Shown: positions 44,230-53,167, counted from the first letter of the stretch. The stretch: 64,000 nt of DNA from JAJYIW01 sp963781665 (GCA_963781665.1 CAWAGA010000002.1:4340001-4404000); one strand, 5' to 3'. Numbers and translations: made by a program. The notes: generated by a model not told the origin, from the sequence alone.

Positions 44230-45051
44230 ATGCCGATGAAAACCATTTTGGTTTTTGCCCCACATCCAGATGATGCGGAGTTTTTCGCGGGTGGAACGAT
44301 CAGCAAATTTGCTGCCCAGGGAGACAAAATTATTATCGTCGTGGTTACGGATGGCCGAAAAGCTTCATTTCACATCGCAGCGGAAACGCTCCGGATTCAA
44401 AGAAGAACAGAAGCATACCAGGCAGCCGAGATCATGGGAGTATCTTCGTTGGAATTCTTGGATTTTCCCGATTTGGAGCTTGATTTGCTTCCCTCCGGCA
44501 CGCTTAGAGAGCGATTTGTCTTTCTCATTCGCCAACACCGGCCTGATGCCATTATTGCCGAGGACGTATTAGCCGCTGGAGAAGTACATCCAGATCACCG
44601 GGCTGTAGCTCTGGCAGTATCAGATGCTGTATCTTTTTCCCACTTACCGCTCGTCTATCCTGAGCAGATGGCTTCCGGTGTTTCACCTCATTTTGTGGTT
44701 GAGAAATACTTCTATTCGGATGACATTACCAGGTCCAATAAGGTGGTCGATATCAGCACGACATTCGAACTAAAAATTGAAGCGGTTGGTGCACATGCCA
44801 GCCAGGTCGAGTTTCTGGTAGAAGAGATATTGATGCAAGCTCGCCTTGCTGCTCTTGATATAGGGGCTATCCTGGGCGATGCAGCCGGTGATTCCCTTGC
44901 TGTCATCCGCTGGGCGATGCATACTCAAGCAGGCGAAATTGGAAAACAAGCAGGTTACGAGTATGGCGAAGCCTTCAGGTACGTCAGGTTTCATCCTTAT
45001 ATCGAAGGCGTATTGAAATACAAGCCATTCTGTCTAGATAATTATGTATGA
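44230..45051 (+). CDS. PIG-L family N-acetylglucosamine deacetylase-like protein
   Basis: 273 residues. The metal-binding motif PHPDDAEF (residues 11-18) and the later HPDHRAVA (about residue 121) are those of PIG-L/LmbE zinc hydrolases. Members deacetylate GlcNAc conjugates such as GlcNAc-malate (BshB), GlcNAc-inositol (MshB) or GlcNAc-PI. The gene overlaps a PfkB-type sugar kinase by eight bases, so a linked role in salvage of an amino sugar or sugar conjugate is plausible. GGGAGAC precedes the ATG. Confidence 0.87.
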   Translation: MPMKTILVFAPHPDDAEFFAGGTISKFAAQGDKIIIVVVTDGRKASFHIAAETLRIQRRTEAYQAAEIMGVSSLEFLDFPDLELDLLPSGTLRERFVFLIRQHRPDAIIAEDVLAAGEVHPDHRAVALAVSDAVSFSHLPLVYPEQMASGVSPHFVVEKYFYSDDITRSNKVVDISTTFELKIEAVGAHASQVEFLVEEILMQARLAALDIGAILGDAAGDSLAVIRWAMHTQAGEIGKQAGYEYGEAFRYVRFHPYIEGVLKYKPFCLDNYV

Positions 45052-45760
45052 CGTCATTGTTGTCGGCGATTACTGTCTCGATTTAATCGTTACAGGATTA
45101 AGGTCAGCACCGGCTCTCGGAAAAGAAATTTATGGGACTGGTTGTAAATTATTGCCGGGGGGCGGCTTTAACACTGTAGTGGCGATGCACAGGTTGGGGC
45201 TGCGAGTTGGATGGGCCAGCGACTATGGTAGTGACGATTTTAGCCGTCAGGCGCTGCTGCAAGCCAGACTCGAAGGCCTTGATGGGGCCTTATTCGTGAA
45301 AAGAAAGCGGTCGCTGCGGCATATAACCGTGGCTGCTTCTTATCCACATGATAGGGCATTTATCTCATATTCTGACGCTGCTCCGTTGGTTCCTGCCGGG
45401 TTACTGGCGTTAGTCAGGAAATCAGCCCGGGCTCTGTTTGTACCTGGTCTGTATTATGGACCCTGGTTCGATCTGGGTGTTTACCTGGCAAAGAAAAAAG
45501 GGATGGCGATCATGATGGATGGAAATTCATCCAAGGAGACCTTCGCCAACTCACCTGCGCTTGCTAAAACGCTTTCTAGACTTGATATTTTCATGCCAAA
45601 TCGCGACGAAGCGATGCGTTTGACTGGAAAGAATACCGTTGAAGATGCAGCATGGTCTCTTTCAGCAGTTTGCAAATCGATTGTGATAAAAGATGGAGCC
45701 AATGGGGCCTTTCGCGGTAAACGATGGCTGTTTCATCCATTCCCCAGCTTTGCCCATTGA
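45044..45760 (+). CDS. PfkB-family sugar kinase, N-terminal frame
   Basis: The first 220 or so residues of a PfkB carbohydrate kinase: VVGDYCLDLIVTGL, the substrate-binding GGGFNTVVAMHRLGL, MPNRDEAMRLTGKN and IVIKDGANGAF (pre-catalytic strand). The frame then derails into RGKRWLFHPF and stops. Deleting one T in the run 45710-45712 restores FAVNDGCFIHSPALPIDPLD, the expected continuation. It overlaps the deacetylase gene, which points to joint translation. Confidence 0.85.
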   Translation: MYDVIVVGDYCLDLIVTGLRSAPALGKEIYGTGCKLLPGGGFNTVVAMHRLGLRVGWASDYGSDDFSRQALLQARLEGLDGALFVKRKRSLRHITVAASYPHDRAFISYSDAAPLVPAGLLALVRKSARALFVPGLYYGPWFDLGVYLAKKKGMAIMMDGNSSKETFANSPALAKTLSRLDIFMPNRDEAMRLTGKNTVEDAAWSLSAVCKSIVIKDGANGAFRGKRWLFHPFPSFAH

Positions 45761-45950
45761 TCCTCTGGACACTACCGGCGCCGGAGATTGTTTCAATGCC
45801 GGTTTCGTCAAGGCCTGGCTGCAAGGGTCTCCACCAGATATTTGTCTAAGGTGGGGGAATATCGTTGGGGGACTATCCACGCTTGCACAGGGTGGAACCG
45901 GGAATAAGGTTCGAGAAGAGGTGGTTGAAGAATGGCTGAACAAAGTCTGA
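45693..45950 (+). CDS. PfkB-family sugar kinase, C-terminal frame
   Basis: Carries the rest of the kinase: the family signature DTTGAGDCFNAGF with the catalytic Asp, then GSPPDICLRWGNIVGGLSTL and the end of the fold. Without the N-terminal frame it would not be a working enzyme, so it belongs to the gene starting at 45044 (about 302 residues when joined). The true junction is at about 45712; the open frame reaches back further by chance. Its stop TGA overlaps a possible ATG of the heme A synthase gene. Confidence 0.82.
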   Translation: MEPMGPFAVNDGCFIHSPALPIDPLDTTGAGDCFNAGFVKAWLQGSPPDICLRWGNIVGGLSTLAQGGTGNKVREEVVEEWLNKV

Positions 45951-46897
45951 TGCGATATGCCAGATCGACGAGTACGTTTCACAAGTTCAGTTGGGGTCTT
46001 TTGGCCTACAATTTATTGGTCATCATGTGGGGAGTATACGTGCGGGTGAGCGGCTCCGGAGCCGGCTGTGGCGGGCATTGGCCGACATGCAATGGCGAGA
46101 TCGTTCCCGTTTCACCTCAATTTACTACCATCGTGGAATTTTCTCACCGGCTGACCAGTGGATTTGCGCTAATTTTAGCTGCTGGCATATTCCTTTGGGC
46201 TTTACGTTTGTATCCCAAAGGACATGCAGCCAGGGTATTTTCCGCAGCCATCCTGTTATTTACCTTGACCGAAGCCATTATCGGTGCCGGATTGGTCCTA
46301 TTTGGATTAGTTGCTAACAATTCTTCAATAGCTAGAGCGGTATCGATTGCTGCTCATTTAGTCAATACCCTTCTACTCATTGGGGCGATTACGCTCACTG
46401 CCTGGGTTACTTCGGAGGATGAAAGCAGCTACATGACCGTGCGGAAACCGGCTCCATCTGACCATCGATACAGCCTGCTCTTAGGCGTGTCGCTTGCCGG
46501 AATGTTGGTTGTCAGCGCAGCCGGTACTGTGACCGCCCTGGGGGACACCTTGTTTCCAGCCAGCACCCTGGCTCAAGGATTAGCTCAAGACGTTTCCCCC
46601 TTATCGAATTTTTTATTACGTTTACGGGTAATCCATCCAATCCTGGCAGTGTCATTAGCATTGTTTACGGCAGGATTGGTAATCAGAATTCGATCGAAAA
46701 CAAACTTTCAACTCATCCGAAAGTTATCAAATGTGTTACTTGGGTTATTCTCGCTGCAGATATTACTGGGTTTGCTGAATGTCGTTCTCTTGGCCCCAAA
46801 TTGGATGCAATTTATCCACCTGCTGGTTGCCGACCTGGTATGGATTGTGCTGATCATCTACACAACCTTTTTCTCAAGTTACAAGGGATTCGCCTAA
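45932..46897 (+). CDS. ctaA: Heme A synthase (CtaA/COX15)
   Basis: 321 residues with eight hydrophobic helices. The N-terminal loop carries the redox cysteine pair in GSGAGCGGHWPTCNG, followed by EFSHRLTSG (first heme-ligand His). HxxN in AAHLVNT, RVIHPIL and FIHLLVADL supply the other conserved histidines. CtaA oxidises heme O to heme A for aa3-type cytochrome oxidases. Its presence implies aerobic respiration capacity; oxidase genes are not in the window. ATG at 45932 overlaps the kinase frame; ATG at 45950 (TGATG) is an alternative start. Confidence 0.92.
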   Translation: MAEQSLMRYARSTSTFHKFSWGLLAYNLLVIMWGVYVRVSGSGAGCGGHWPTCNGEIVPVSPQFTTIVEFSHRLTSGFALILAAGIFLWALRLYPKGHAARVFSAAILLFTLTEAIIGAGLVLFGLVANNSSIARAVSIAAHLVNTLLLIGAITLTAWVTSEDESSYMTVRKPAPSDHRYSLLLGVSLAGMLVVSAAGTVTALGDTLFPASTLAQGLAQDVSPLSNFLLRLRVIHPILAVSLALFTAGLVIRIRSKTNFQLIRKLSNVLLGLFSLQILLGLLNVVLLAPNWMQFIHLLVADLVWIVLIIYTTFFSSYKGFA

Positions 46898-46914
46898 CAG
46901 GGTTCTGTAAAGGA

Positions 46915-47766
46915 TTAAGAACCGTTCTTTTTTTTGTGAGTACTTTTGGTTTTGTTCAAAGCCATCGAAACCAGTTTATCCAGTATGGGGAGAGCGATTC
47001 CTGGAAAAGCATTGTATAGGAAGAATAAAACCTTGACATCAATCCCAGGAATAATATAAAATGAGTTCCTTTCGATGCCATGGACGATCGATCTGGCAAC
47101 AGCATCAGCTGTAACCGGGGTCCCGATCATCTCACTCAGCGCTTTTGTTTCAGGGGGTTTGTGAAGGTCGTCGTATTCTAATTGTGGGGTGATGGTATCG
47201 AAGGGGAAAACGACCGAGACTCGAATGCCATAAGGTTTCAATTCGGTACGCATCTGCTCGGATAAACCTCTTATGGCAAATTTTGCAGATCCATAAGCAC
47301 TGTAACCGTACCAACCGACAAATCCTGCCCCTGATGAAATATTGACAACGTGCCCGGATTTGCGGGCAATCATCGCGGGCGAAATTGTTTTTATCACGTT
47401 CAGTGTTCCAAAAAAATCGACGTCCATCATCAACCGGAATATCTGCACCGTTTGGTCCTCGAAATAGCCAGGTTCGACGATACCGGATGAGTTAATGACG
47501 ATATCCGGGACGCCAGTCTCAGCCATCCACTGGTTTAACACCTTCGTTACCTCTCCGTCATCCGAGACATCTACCTTCAGAACCCCGGTTTTTTGGTTGC
47601 TAGACAGCCGCGCGGCTTGGATTTGGGTTTCGGCCGAAGCTAATTTTTGAGGATCACGAGCCAGTATCCATACATTCGCCCCTTTTGCTGCCAGCAGGCG
47701 CGCAGTCGCCAGGCCAATTCCACTTGATCCCCCTGTAATTAATATCAATTTTCCTGAAAAATCCAT
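46915..47766 (-). CDS. SDR-family reductase resembling 3-ketodihydrosphingosine reductase
   Basis: 283 residues. NAD(P) loop TGGSSGIGLATA, then INSSGI, the catalytic Ser region NISSGAGF and YSAYGSAKFAI (YxxxK). The segments MDVDFFGTLNVIK, YGIRVSVVFPFDTITPQL and KPPETKALSEMIG resemble KDSR/Tsc10-type reductases of sphingoid base synthesis, as does the hydrophobic C-terminus with a basic tail. A general SDR function on other ketones is possible. It lies 10 bases downstream of the FmdB zinc-ribbon gene and converges with ctaA. Confidence 0.8.
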   Translation of the reverse strand: MDFSGKLILITGGSSGIGLATARLLAAKGANVWILARDPQKLASAETQIQAARLSSNQKTGVLKVDVSDDGEVTKVLNQWMAETGVPDIVINSSGIVEPGYFEDQTVQIFRLMMDVDFFGTLNVIKTISPAMIARKSGHVVNISSGAGFVGWYGYSAYGSAKFAIRGLSEQMRTELKPYGIRVSVVFPFDTITPQLEYDDLHKPPETKALSEMIGTPVTADAVARSIVHGIERNSFYIIPGIDVKVLFFLYNAFPGIALPILDKLVSMALNKTKSTHKKKNGS

Positions 47767-47775
47767 TATCTGGCC

Positions 47776-48000
47776 TCAATGGTGACATGAACCACATGAA
47801 CCGCCACTGCAGCCGCCGCACCCCCCAGAAGTTGCTGTAACAGTCTTCTGGCCGCTTTTAGTAACAAACAACGATAATTGCCTGACGGTGTTGCTCCCAC
47901 GGCAATCAAAGCAGACGATAGGCGCATCAGCCTCTTTCATTGTTCGCAAAGTGTCGAAATGGGATCCACAATCCTTACAAATATATTCGTATATTGGCAT
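47776..48000 (-). CDS. FmdB-type zinc-ribbon protein
   Basis: 74 residues. MPIYEYICKDCGSHFDTL and IVCFDCRGSNTVRQLS form the CxxC...CxxC ribbon of FmdB/regulatory zinc-ribbon proteins. The tail is Gly/Cys rich (GGCGGCSGGSCGSCHH), also typical of the group, and may bind a further metal. Function unknown; a regulatory or metal-chaperone role is proposed for relatives. Confidence 0.88.
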   Translation of the reverse strand: MPIYEYICKDCGSHFDTLRTMKEADAPIVCFDCRGSNTVRQLSLFVTKSGQKTVTATSGGCGGCSGGSCGSCHH

Positions 48001-48069
48001 TGAAACTTTTCCTATTTATAGTTGTATCTATTTTATGACTACCGAAATCCTTTGGCAAGGGTGAAAACC

Positions 48070-49185
48070 TCAGGTTGAAATTTTGATGCCGGACAATAAA
48101 AAATGGCGGCGATAATATGAAACTGCTAGGAAGAAAACAAACTCGATGACTGCGTTGATGATCGTCGAAAACTGGTCGAAATAGAACACGAATAAATTGA
48201 CAACCGTCAATAAAATCAATAATCCAAGGTAAGCAAATGCAATTCCGCGCCGTTCATGACCTAACAGTAATTGCGATGCTGAAGTTAGTAAAATAAGGGC
48301 GACTGTAATTTCCAATCCGGTCGAAATCTCGAACGATCTTAAACTTACCTGGCCGCGCAAATTACCCGCAATGACCAGGTCAGTAATAAACTGCTCCAAT
48401 TTGCCAGGGAAGAAGGAAGCGGTAATCATACGGATTGGGGTATAAGCTGTCCAGAAACCGAGGCTAAACAAGCCTACCAGGATGAAAATCCGTAATCGAA
48501 TTGGATCGATGACTCGATTAGCTAAAGATACTGACCAATCTTGAAACCGCTCCAACAGGTCAGGTACGTGGGGAACGATGATTAACTTGTCAGATTCGAT
48601 AAAACGTTCCAGGCTTTTCCCCAACCGGGCCAGGTTTTCATCCTTGGTTTCTTGTTCGACGTGATGTAGATGCGTAATGATCTCTCCGCGCTCATCGGCT
48701 GATAGATCGTGATCAAGCACCTCTTCAAGTTCATCGATGACGTTGTACATTTCGGTGCGGGCATCCTGGTAACGAGGACGGCGGGCCTGCATATAAACGA
48801 TTACCGTGATCAAGAACAACGCATACACCAGTGGCGCAGCAGCCGGGTAGAAGTAATCGTTATTACGGGTAATAAATTTCCCGACCTCATCAATGAATAA
48901 GCCGACTCCTGCCCCATTGACCAAAGCAGAAACCGTCAAAGCCCAGCGGTTTGCGTATAGCAAAGGAATCAGGGAAGCAATAAACAATAACAGGCCTCCC
49001 CAAAGGACATGTGCAATATGAAGCTCTCCTGATCCGATCTGGGGATAACCGGTTAATTGGAGGAACAGCCTGGTGAGGGAAACGGAGAGGGCGAAACTTA
49101 GCAGAGAAAAAAGAATATAACGAGAAGCGCTCTTGCGCCAAACCGCCCTGCGAATACTGACCCTTCTACTCTGCTCATCTTTCAT
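48070..49185 (-). CDS. Multi-spanning membrane protein of unknown function
   Basis: 371 residues with about eight or nine transmembrane helices split by a charged cytoplasmic region (about residues 135-215, DEQ-rich, EELEEVLDHDLSADERGEI). The first half has the segment LQLTGYPQIGSGELHIAHVLWGGLL, seen in uncharacterised bacterial membrane proteins. There is no transporter or enzyme motif I can name. It follows the phnE gene by 12 bases and may be in the same transcript. Confidence 0.65.
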   Translation of the reverse strand: MKDEQSRRVSIRRAVWRKSASRYILFSLLSFALSVSLTRLFLQLTGYPQIGSGELHIAHVLWGGLLLFIASLIPLLYANRWALTVSALVNGAGVGLFIDEVGKFITRNNDYFYPAAAPLVYALFLITVIVYMQARRPRYQDARTEMYNVIDELEEVLDHDLSADERGEIITHLHHVEQETKDENLARLGKSLERFIESDKLIIVPHVPDLLERFQDWSVSLANRVIDPIRLRIFILVGLFSLGFWTAYTPIRMITASFFPGKLEQFITDLVIAGNLRGQVSLRSFEISTGLEITVALILLTSASQLLLGHERRGIAFAYLGLLILLTVVNLFVFYFDQFSTIINAVIEFVFFLAVSYYRRHFLLSGIKIST

Positions 49186-49197
49186 ACGGGTTGATAT

Positions 49198-50619
49198 TTA
49201 TACCAGTTTTTCCCTTATTTTTGCACTGGCAAAATCCATAAGGGCGACAACAACAACGATAAAGAATATGACTGTCCCGGCTTTATGATATTGCATCCCG
49301 CCATAGTAGGTCCAGAGTGTCAGACCAACGCCACCACCGCCTGCCAGTCCGATGATGGTTGCCATGCGGATATTAATATCCCATTGGTAGATAAGATATG
49401 AGGCAAAAGGTGGGATGATTTGAGGCAGTACAGCATACATGATCATTTGCACGCGATTAGCGCCAACGGCGGTAATCGCTTCGATGGGGCCGGTTTCGAT
49501 GTTTTCGATCGCCTCGGAGAACAATTTACCAATCAAGGCAAAAGTTGTGATGCTCAAGGCCATCATGCCTGCGAAACGCCCGATCCCGACCCAGAACACA
49601 AAGATAGCGACATATAATAAAGCTTCAATCGAGCGAAGAATATTGAAAGCAGAGCGTGAGAGGTAATATAACCAGAAAAAGAAGCGGTTCTTTCCGATCA
49701 GGTTTTTTGCAGCCAGGAAACTGAAGGGGATGGCGACGATTGCGCCCAGTGTCGTCGCTAACAATGCCTGAAGGATGGTATTGATCATCTGTTTGGCGAC
49801 TTCACTGACCACTGGTGCCGACAGGTCTATCTTTATAAAATCGGTCACCAGGCGGCCAAATGTTAGTCCTGGGTTGAACATTTTACTGATGTTAATTTCG
49901 GCAACGTTCCATAGGTACACGAACAACGCCAGACCAATCAGTAAGGATATCCATCTCAAGATAACCGGTAATTTCCCATATTGTGACTTTTTCGCCTGAG
50001 GTTGATCCTTTAAAATACTTTCACGCCAGCGTGCGCTGACATAATCGACCAGAATAATCACGATTGCCACGATCCACAGAGCAGCAGCGTACTGCTGGTA
50101 ACCTCCCATCCGGATTGTTTCAACCACGAAGAAACCAATCCCACCCCCGGCAACGATACCTACGATGGTTGCAGAACGCATATTAATGTCCCAGCGTAAG
50201 AGGGTGTAGCCCAGGAAAGGCGGTATGATTTGTGGAATCACGCCATAGCGGATGACCTGGAACAGGTTCGCTCCGGTTGATGTCAAAGCTTCAACCGGTC
50301 CGGGATCAATGTGTTCAATCTCTTCCGAATATAATTTACCCAGGGTCGCGATGGAGTGAATCGTTAAAGCGATCACGCCTGCAAACGATCCCAGGCCGAC
50401 CCATACGATAACAATCAGCCCCCAGACAAGTGTATCGATGGCACGCACGATATTGAAGAAAGCGCGCATGAAATAATATATGACATTGCCGCCTCGAACC
50501 CGGCTCATGATATTATGCGCCGCAAGGAAACTGATAGGAGCAGCCAGAATGGTCGAGAAGATCGTAGCCATCAAGCCAATGGCTATCGTATCGATCATCT
50601 TTCCCTGGGTGAATTCCAT
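49198..50619 (-). CDS. phnE: Double PhnE permease of a phosphonate/phosphate-type ABC importer
   Basis: About 473 residues made of two homologous PhnE-like permease halves. Each half has the pattern TIAIGLMATIFSTILAAPISF / TILQALLATTLGAIVAIPFSF in shorter form, a matching SxG-xxE segment (SEEIEHIDPGPVEALTSTGA; SEAIENIETGPIEAITAVGA) and the EAA-loop GANxxQxixYgviPQIIPPF. The fusion of two permeases in one chain replaces a PhnE dimer. I chose the internal ATG at 50617-50619 with GGTGAG upstream; the frame is open to 50661 and overlaps the upstream gene, which could indicate a frameshifted junction. Confidence 0.88.
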   Translation of the reverse strand: MEFTQGKMIDTIAIGLMATIFSTILAAPISFLAAHNIMSRVRGGNVIYYFMRAFFNIVRAIDTLVWGLIVIVWVGLGSFAGVIALTIHSIATLGKLYSEEIEHIDPGPVEALTSTGANLFQVIRYGVIPQIIPPFLGYTLLRWDINMRSATIVGIVAGGGIGFFVVETIRMGGYQQYAAALWIVAIVIILVDYVSARWRESILKDQPQAKKSQYGKLPVILRWISLLIGLALFVYLWNVAEINISKMFNPGLTFGRLVTDFIKIDLSAPVVSEVAKQMINTILQALLATTLGAIVAIPFSFLAAKNLIGKNRFFFWLYYLSRSAFNILRSIEALLYVAIFVFWVGIGRFAGMMALSITTFALIGKLFSEAIENIETGPIEAITAVGANRVQMIMYAVLPQIIPPFASYLIYQWDINIRMATIIGLAGGGGVGLTLWTYYGGMQYHKAGTVIFFIVVVVALMDFASAKIREKLV

Positions 50620-50626
50620 TATCGTC

Positions 50627-51235
50627 TCACCGCCGGAAGTCTTGAAATGGTTTTGGTTCAACCTTTCCGATAATATCCCCCAGGTTTTTGCTCATACTGA
50701 TTACTGCAGTTGGTTTCCCTTCGACGCGGGTAACGAGGTTATCCCATAAACAACCCCAGGCGCAAATCTGTGGTTCGCCATTGATGTAGATCGAAAACAG
50801 GTCGGGATTGACGATGGCTGTTGCCACAGTCCTGGCATCATTGAAGCGGCTCACAAGCCGATCAAGTCGTACATCCGTTGAATCCCAGGCGATCGAATAC
50901 AAGATGATCACTGCGAAAAAAAGTCCGAGGATGGCCGAGGTTATTCTGCCTGAAGCAAGTGATACCGAATCAAAAACATTCCATATCCAGAATAAGATCA
51001 ACGGGATAATCAACCAGCTGGTCGAGATATTACCTATCGTGACAAGGCCGAATTGGTCATTATTTAGCGACCAAAAAATCAGCGAGGTTGTGATCAAGGT
51101 TACCAGGAATATCACAAATCCGCGCCATCTATGATTTGTTAAGTATTGACCTGAACCCGGAATGATGACTGATGCAAAGGGTATAAAAGAAAACAGTTTA
51201 GATGGTTTCACGGCCTGTCGTTCAGATAATGTCAT
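50627..51235 (-). CDS. Accessory membrane protein of the Phn importer, possibly the broken N-terminus of PhnE
   Basis: 202 residues. An N-terminal membrane part with about four helices starts with PGSGQYLTNHRWRGFVIFL, and is followed by a soluble domain (STDVRLDRLVSRFNDARTV, then INGEPQICAWGCLWDNL). It ends at EPKPFQDFRR just before PhnE. In the alternative frame the sequence would read KPFQTSGGETIMEF and run straight into PhnE, so the two may be one long permease split by one base. As a separate protein it would be a transporter accessory subunit of unknown role. Confidence 0.65.
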   Translation of the reverse strand: MTLSERQAVKPSKLFSFIPFASVIIPGSGQYLTNHRWRGFVIFLVTLITTSLIFWSLNNDQFGLVTIGNISTSWLIIPLILFWIWNVFDSVSLASGRITSAILGLFFAVIILYSIAWDSTDVRLDRLVSRFNDARTVATAIVNPDLFSIYINGEPQICAWGCLWDNLVTRVEGKPTAVISMSKNLGDIIGKVEPKPFQDFRR

Positions 51236-51249
51236 GGTGTAATCTTCAC

Positions 51250-52008
51250 TCAGATTATGGTTATGCGTTCAGCTTCCTTGCCGTAGATTTTCTTAAATTG
51301 ATCGTCATCAATCTCGTTCGGCAAGCCTTCAAATACGAGATCACCATCTTTGAGTGCAATTGCCCGGGTAGCATAACGATGGACGAGATCCAGGAAATGC
51401 AAGCTGCAAAGAACTGTGATGCCGCGTTCTTTATTTAATTGTTCCAGGTATTTCAAGATGGAGTGAGCCAGGACGGGATCGAGGGAAGCCACCGGTTCGT
51501 CTGCCAGAATAATTTTCGGATCCTGCATGAGTGCACGTGCAATCCCAACCCTTTGCTGTTGGCCGCCTGACAAAGAATCGGCCCGCACGTGGGCCTTATC
51601 TGCTAATTCAACCTGTTCCAGATTGGCCATGACCTTTTCGTGGTCTGCGGTTGAATGGATTTGCAACATGCTGGGAAGGGTGTTGAGATAACCTAGCCGG
51701 CCAGAAAGTACATTGGTATACACCGATGAACGTTTTACCAGGTTAAATTGTTGGAAAATCATACCTATTTGGCGCCGGATCGTACGAATTTCTGCTCCAG
51801 AAGCTGCGGTGATATCGATGTCATCCATGTAGATCTTGCCAGAAGTTGGCTCAACCAGACGGTTGATGCAACGCAATAACGTCGATTTCCCGGATCCACT
51901 CAGTCCAATGACTGCCAGGAATTCTCCGTCAGCGACTTGAAAGCTGACGTTATTTAATGCTTCCGTTCCATTGGGGTAGACTTTTCTTAGGTTTTCAATT
52001 TTTAACAT
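51250..52008 (-). CDS. phnC: Phosphonate/phosphate-type ABC transporter ATPase PhnC
   Basis: 252 residues. Walker A GLSGSGKSTLLRCINRL, Q-loop IFQQFNLVKRSSVYTNVLSG (the PhnC-specific NVL-G segment), signature LSGGQQQRVGIARAL, Walker B IILADEPVASLDP and H-loop CSLHFLDLV are present. The PhnCDE family imports phosphonates, phosphite or phosphate. No C-P lyase, PtxD or phn catabolic genes are in the window, so the imported compound is uncertain. Confidence 0.93.
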   Translation of the reverse strand: MLKIENLRKVYPNGTEALNNVSFQVADGEFLAVIGLSGSGKSTLLRCINRLVEPTSGKIYMDDIDITAASGAEIRTIRRQIGMIFQQFNLVKRSSVYTNVLSGRLGYLNTLPSMLQIHSTADHEKVMANLEQVELADKAHVRADSLSGGQQQRVGIARALMQDPKIILADEPVASLDPVLAHSILKYLEQLNKERGITVLCSLHFLDLVHRYATRAIALKDGDLVFEGLPNEIDDDQFKKIYGKEAERITII

Positions 52009-52076
52009 AGTACCAGCTCGAAAACAAAATAAACCCTCATCAAATTATATCAATGAGTGGTTCAAAAAAAGAAATG

Positions 52077-52106
52077 CCTGGCAGGCAGTAAAAGCTGCCT
52101 GCCAGG
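52077..52106 (-). terminator. Attenuator-like hairpin between phnD and phnC
   Basis: Perfect 12-bp stem: CCTGGCAGGCAG (52077-52088) and CTGCCTGCCAGG (52095-52106), loop of six. On the minus strand CATTTCTTTTTTTG follows, a good terminator tail. It would lower expression of phnC and phnE relative to the binding protein. Confidence 0.8.
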
Positions 52107-52120
52107 TTGAAATTATTGGG

Positions 52121-53077
52121 TTATTTAACAAGTGTGGCTGGATCGACGCCTGCTTTTTGAAGGGTTGAAACGAAAGCGTCATAGTAATTGGAATCGATTT
52201 GTTGGAACCCGTTGATGGTGTAAAGGTTCTTGAGGATATCGTTTCCTGCCGGATCCGCAACCATGGCAAGCAAGCCAGAAACAACAGCGGATTGGATTTT
52301 GGGATCGAGATCCTTGACAAACTGAACCCCATCATTGGGGATGCGGTCGGTGTCGGCGAATGCAACAACCTTCTGGGCAATGTCAGGATAGGTGGCTGCC
52401 AGATTGGCGGTGGCATCACTTATGACGTCAATGTAGGTGACGCCAGCGTCGCAATCGCCTTTATACACTGCAATGGCTACGTTGTTGTGAGAACCGGCAT
52501 TGGTGACGGCTTTGAAATCTTTTTCAGGATCAATCCCATTGGCTTTGAGGACGATATTGGGGATGATGTAGCCTGAGGTCGAGTTTGGATCGACGAAGCA
52601 GAAGGTCTTGCCTTTGAGATCGGCGAAGCTGGTGATGCCAGAATCGGTCCGGGTGATGAACTGGCCCTTGTAGAATGGCTCGATTTGGCCAGCCAGAGCC
52701 TTATCAGGATCGATCGCATTGGTATTGTAGTTGCGTAAAACCAACAGCGCAGGGAAAACCTGGTATTTGGTGTAGGCCAGAACAGCCGAGAAGGTATTCA
52801 AGAAGCCGATTTGGGCCTTGTTGGCGCCCATGGCTTCAACTGAAGCTGTATAGGATGTGCCAACTTCGACCTTGAAGTAATATCCGGATTTTTGGTTCAA
52901 ATAATCAGCAATTTGATTACCGGCTGTGGTGATCTTGCCGGTATCGCCGGATGGAACGAATGTAATAACAACCGGATTATCTTTGGTTCCTAAGGCAGGT
53001 GCCTGTTGGCAAGAAGCTAATACCATTGCTAGTAACGCAAAAAGCAGGATAAGACGTGTCACACCTATTTTACGCAT
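52121..53077 (-). CDS. phnD: Phosphate/phosphite/phosphonate-binding lipoprotein PhnD
   Basis: 318 residues. The signal peptide ends in a lipobox (AMVLASC), followed by the binding domain: PVVITFVPSGDTGKI, YFKVEVGTSYTASVEAMGANKAQIGFLNTF, SGITSFADLKGKTFCFVDPNSTSGYIIPN (in parts), all typical of PhnD/PtxB/phosphate-phosphonate family proteins. In these proteins the ligand is clasped by Ser/Thr residues of the SGY and S/T-rich loops. AGAGGAGAAA precedes the ATG. First gene of the importer operon, with its own promoter and attenuator. Confidence 0.92.
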   Translation of the reverse strand: MRKIGVTRLILLFALLAMVLASCQQAPALGTKDNPVVITFVPSGDTGKITTAGNQIADYLNQKSGYYFKVEVGTSYTASVEAMGANKAQIGFLNTFSAVLAYTKYQVFPALLVLRNYNTNAIDPDKALAGQIEPFYKGQFITRTDSGITSFADLKGKTFCFVDPNSTSGYIIPNIVLKANGIDPEKDFKAVTNAGSHNNVAIAVYKGDCDAGVTYIDVISDATANLAATYPDIAQKVVAFADTDRIPNDGVQFVKDLDPKIQSAVVSGLLAMVADPAGNDILKNLYTINGFQQIDSNYYDAFVSTLQKAGVDPATLVK

Positions 53078-53138
53078 GAGTTTCTCCTCTTAGAAAATGA
53101 AATTGGAATTTTGGGGGATAGTTCCCGCCGGCGTTTTA

Positions 53139-53167
53139 ATCATATATTAATTAATCTAATGAGTCAA
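53139..53167 (-). promoter_or_regulatory. Probable sigma-70 promoter of the phn operon
   Basis: Minus-strand TTGACT (53162-53167), 17 bases, TATGAT (53139-53144), about 60 bases before phnD. No PhoB-type direct repeat was recognised near it. Confidence 0.65.
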
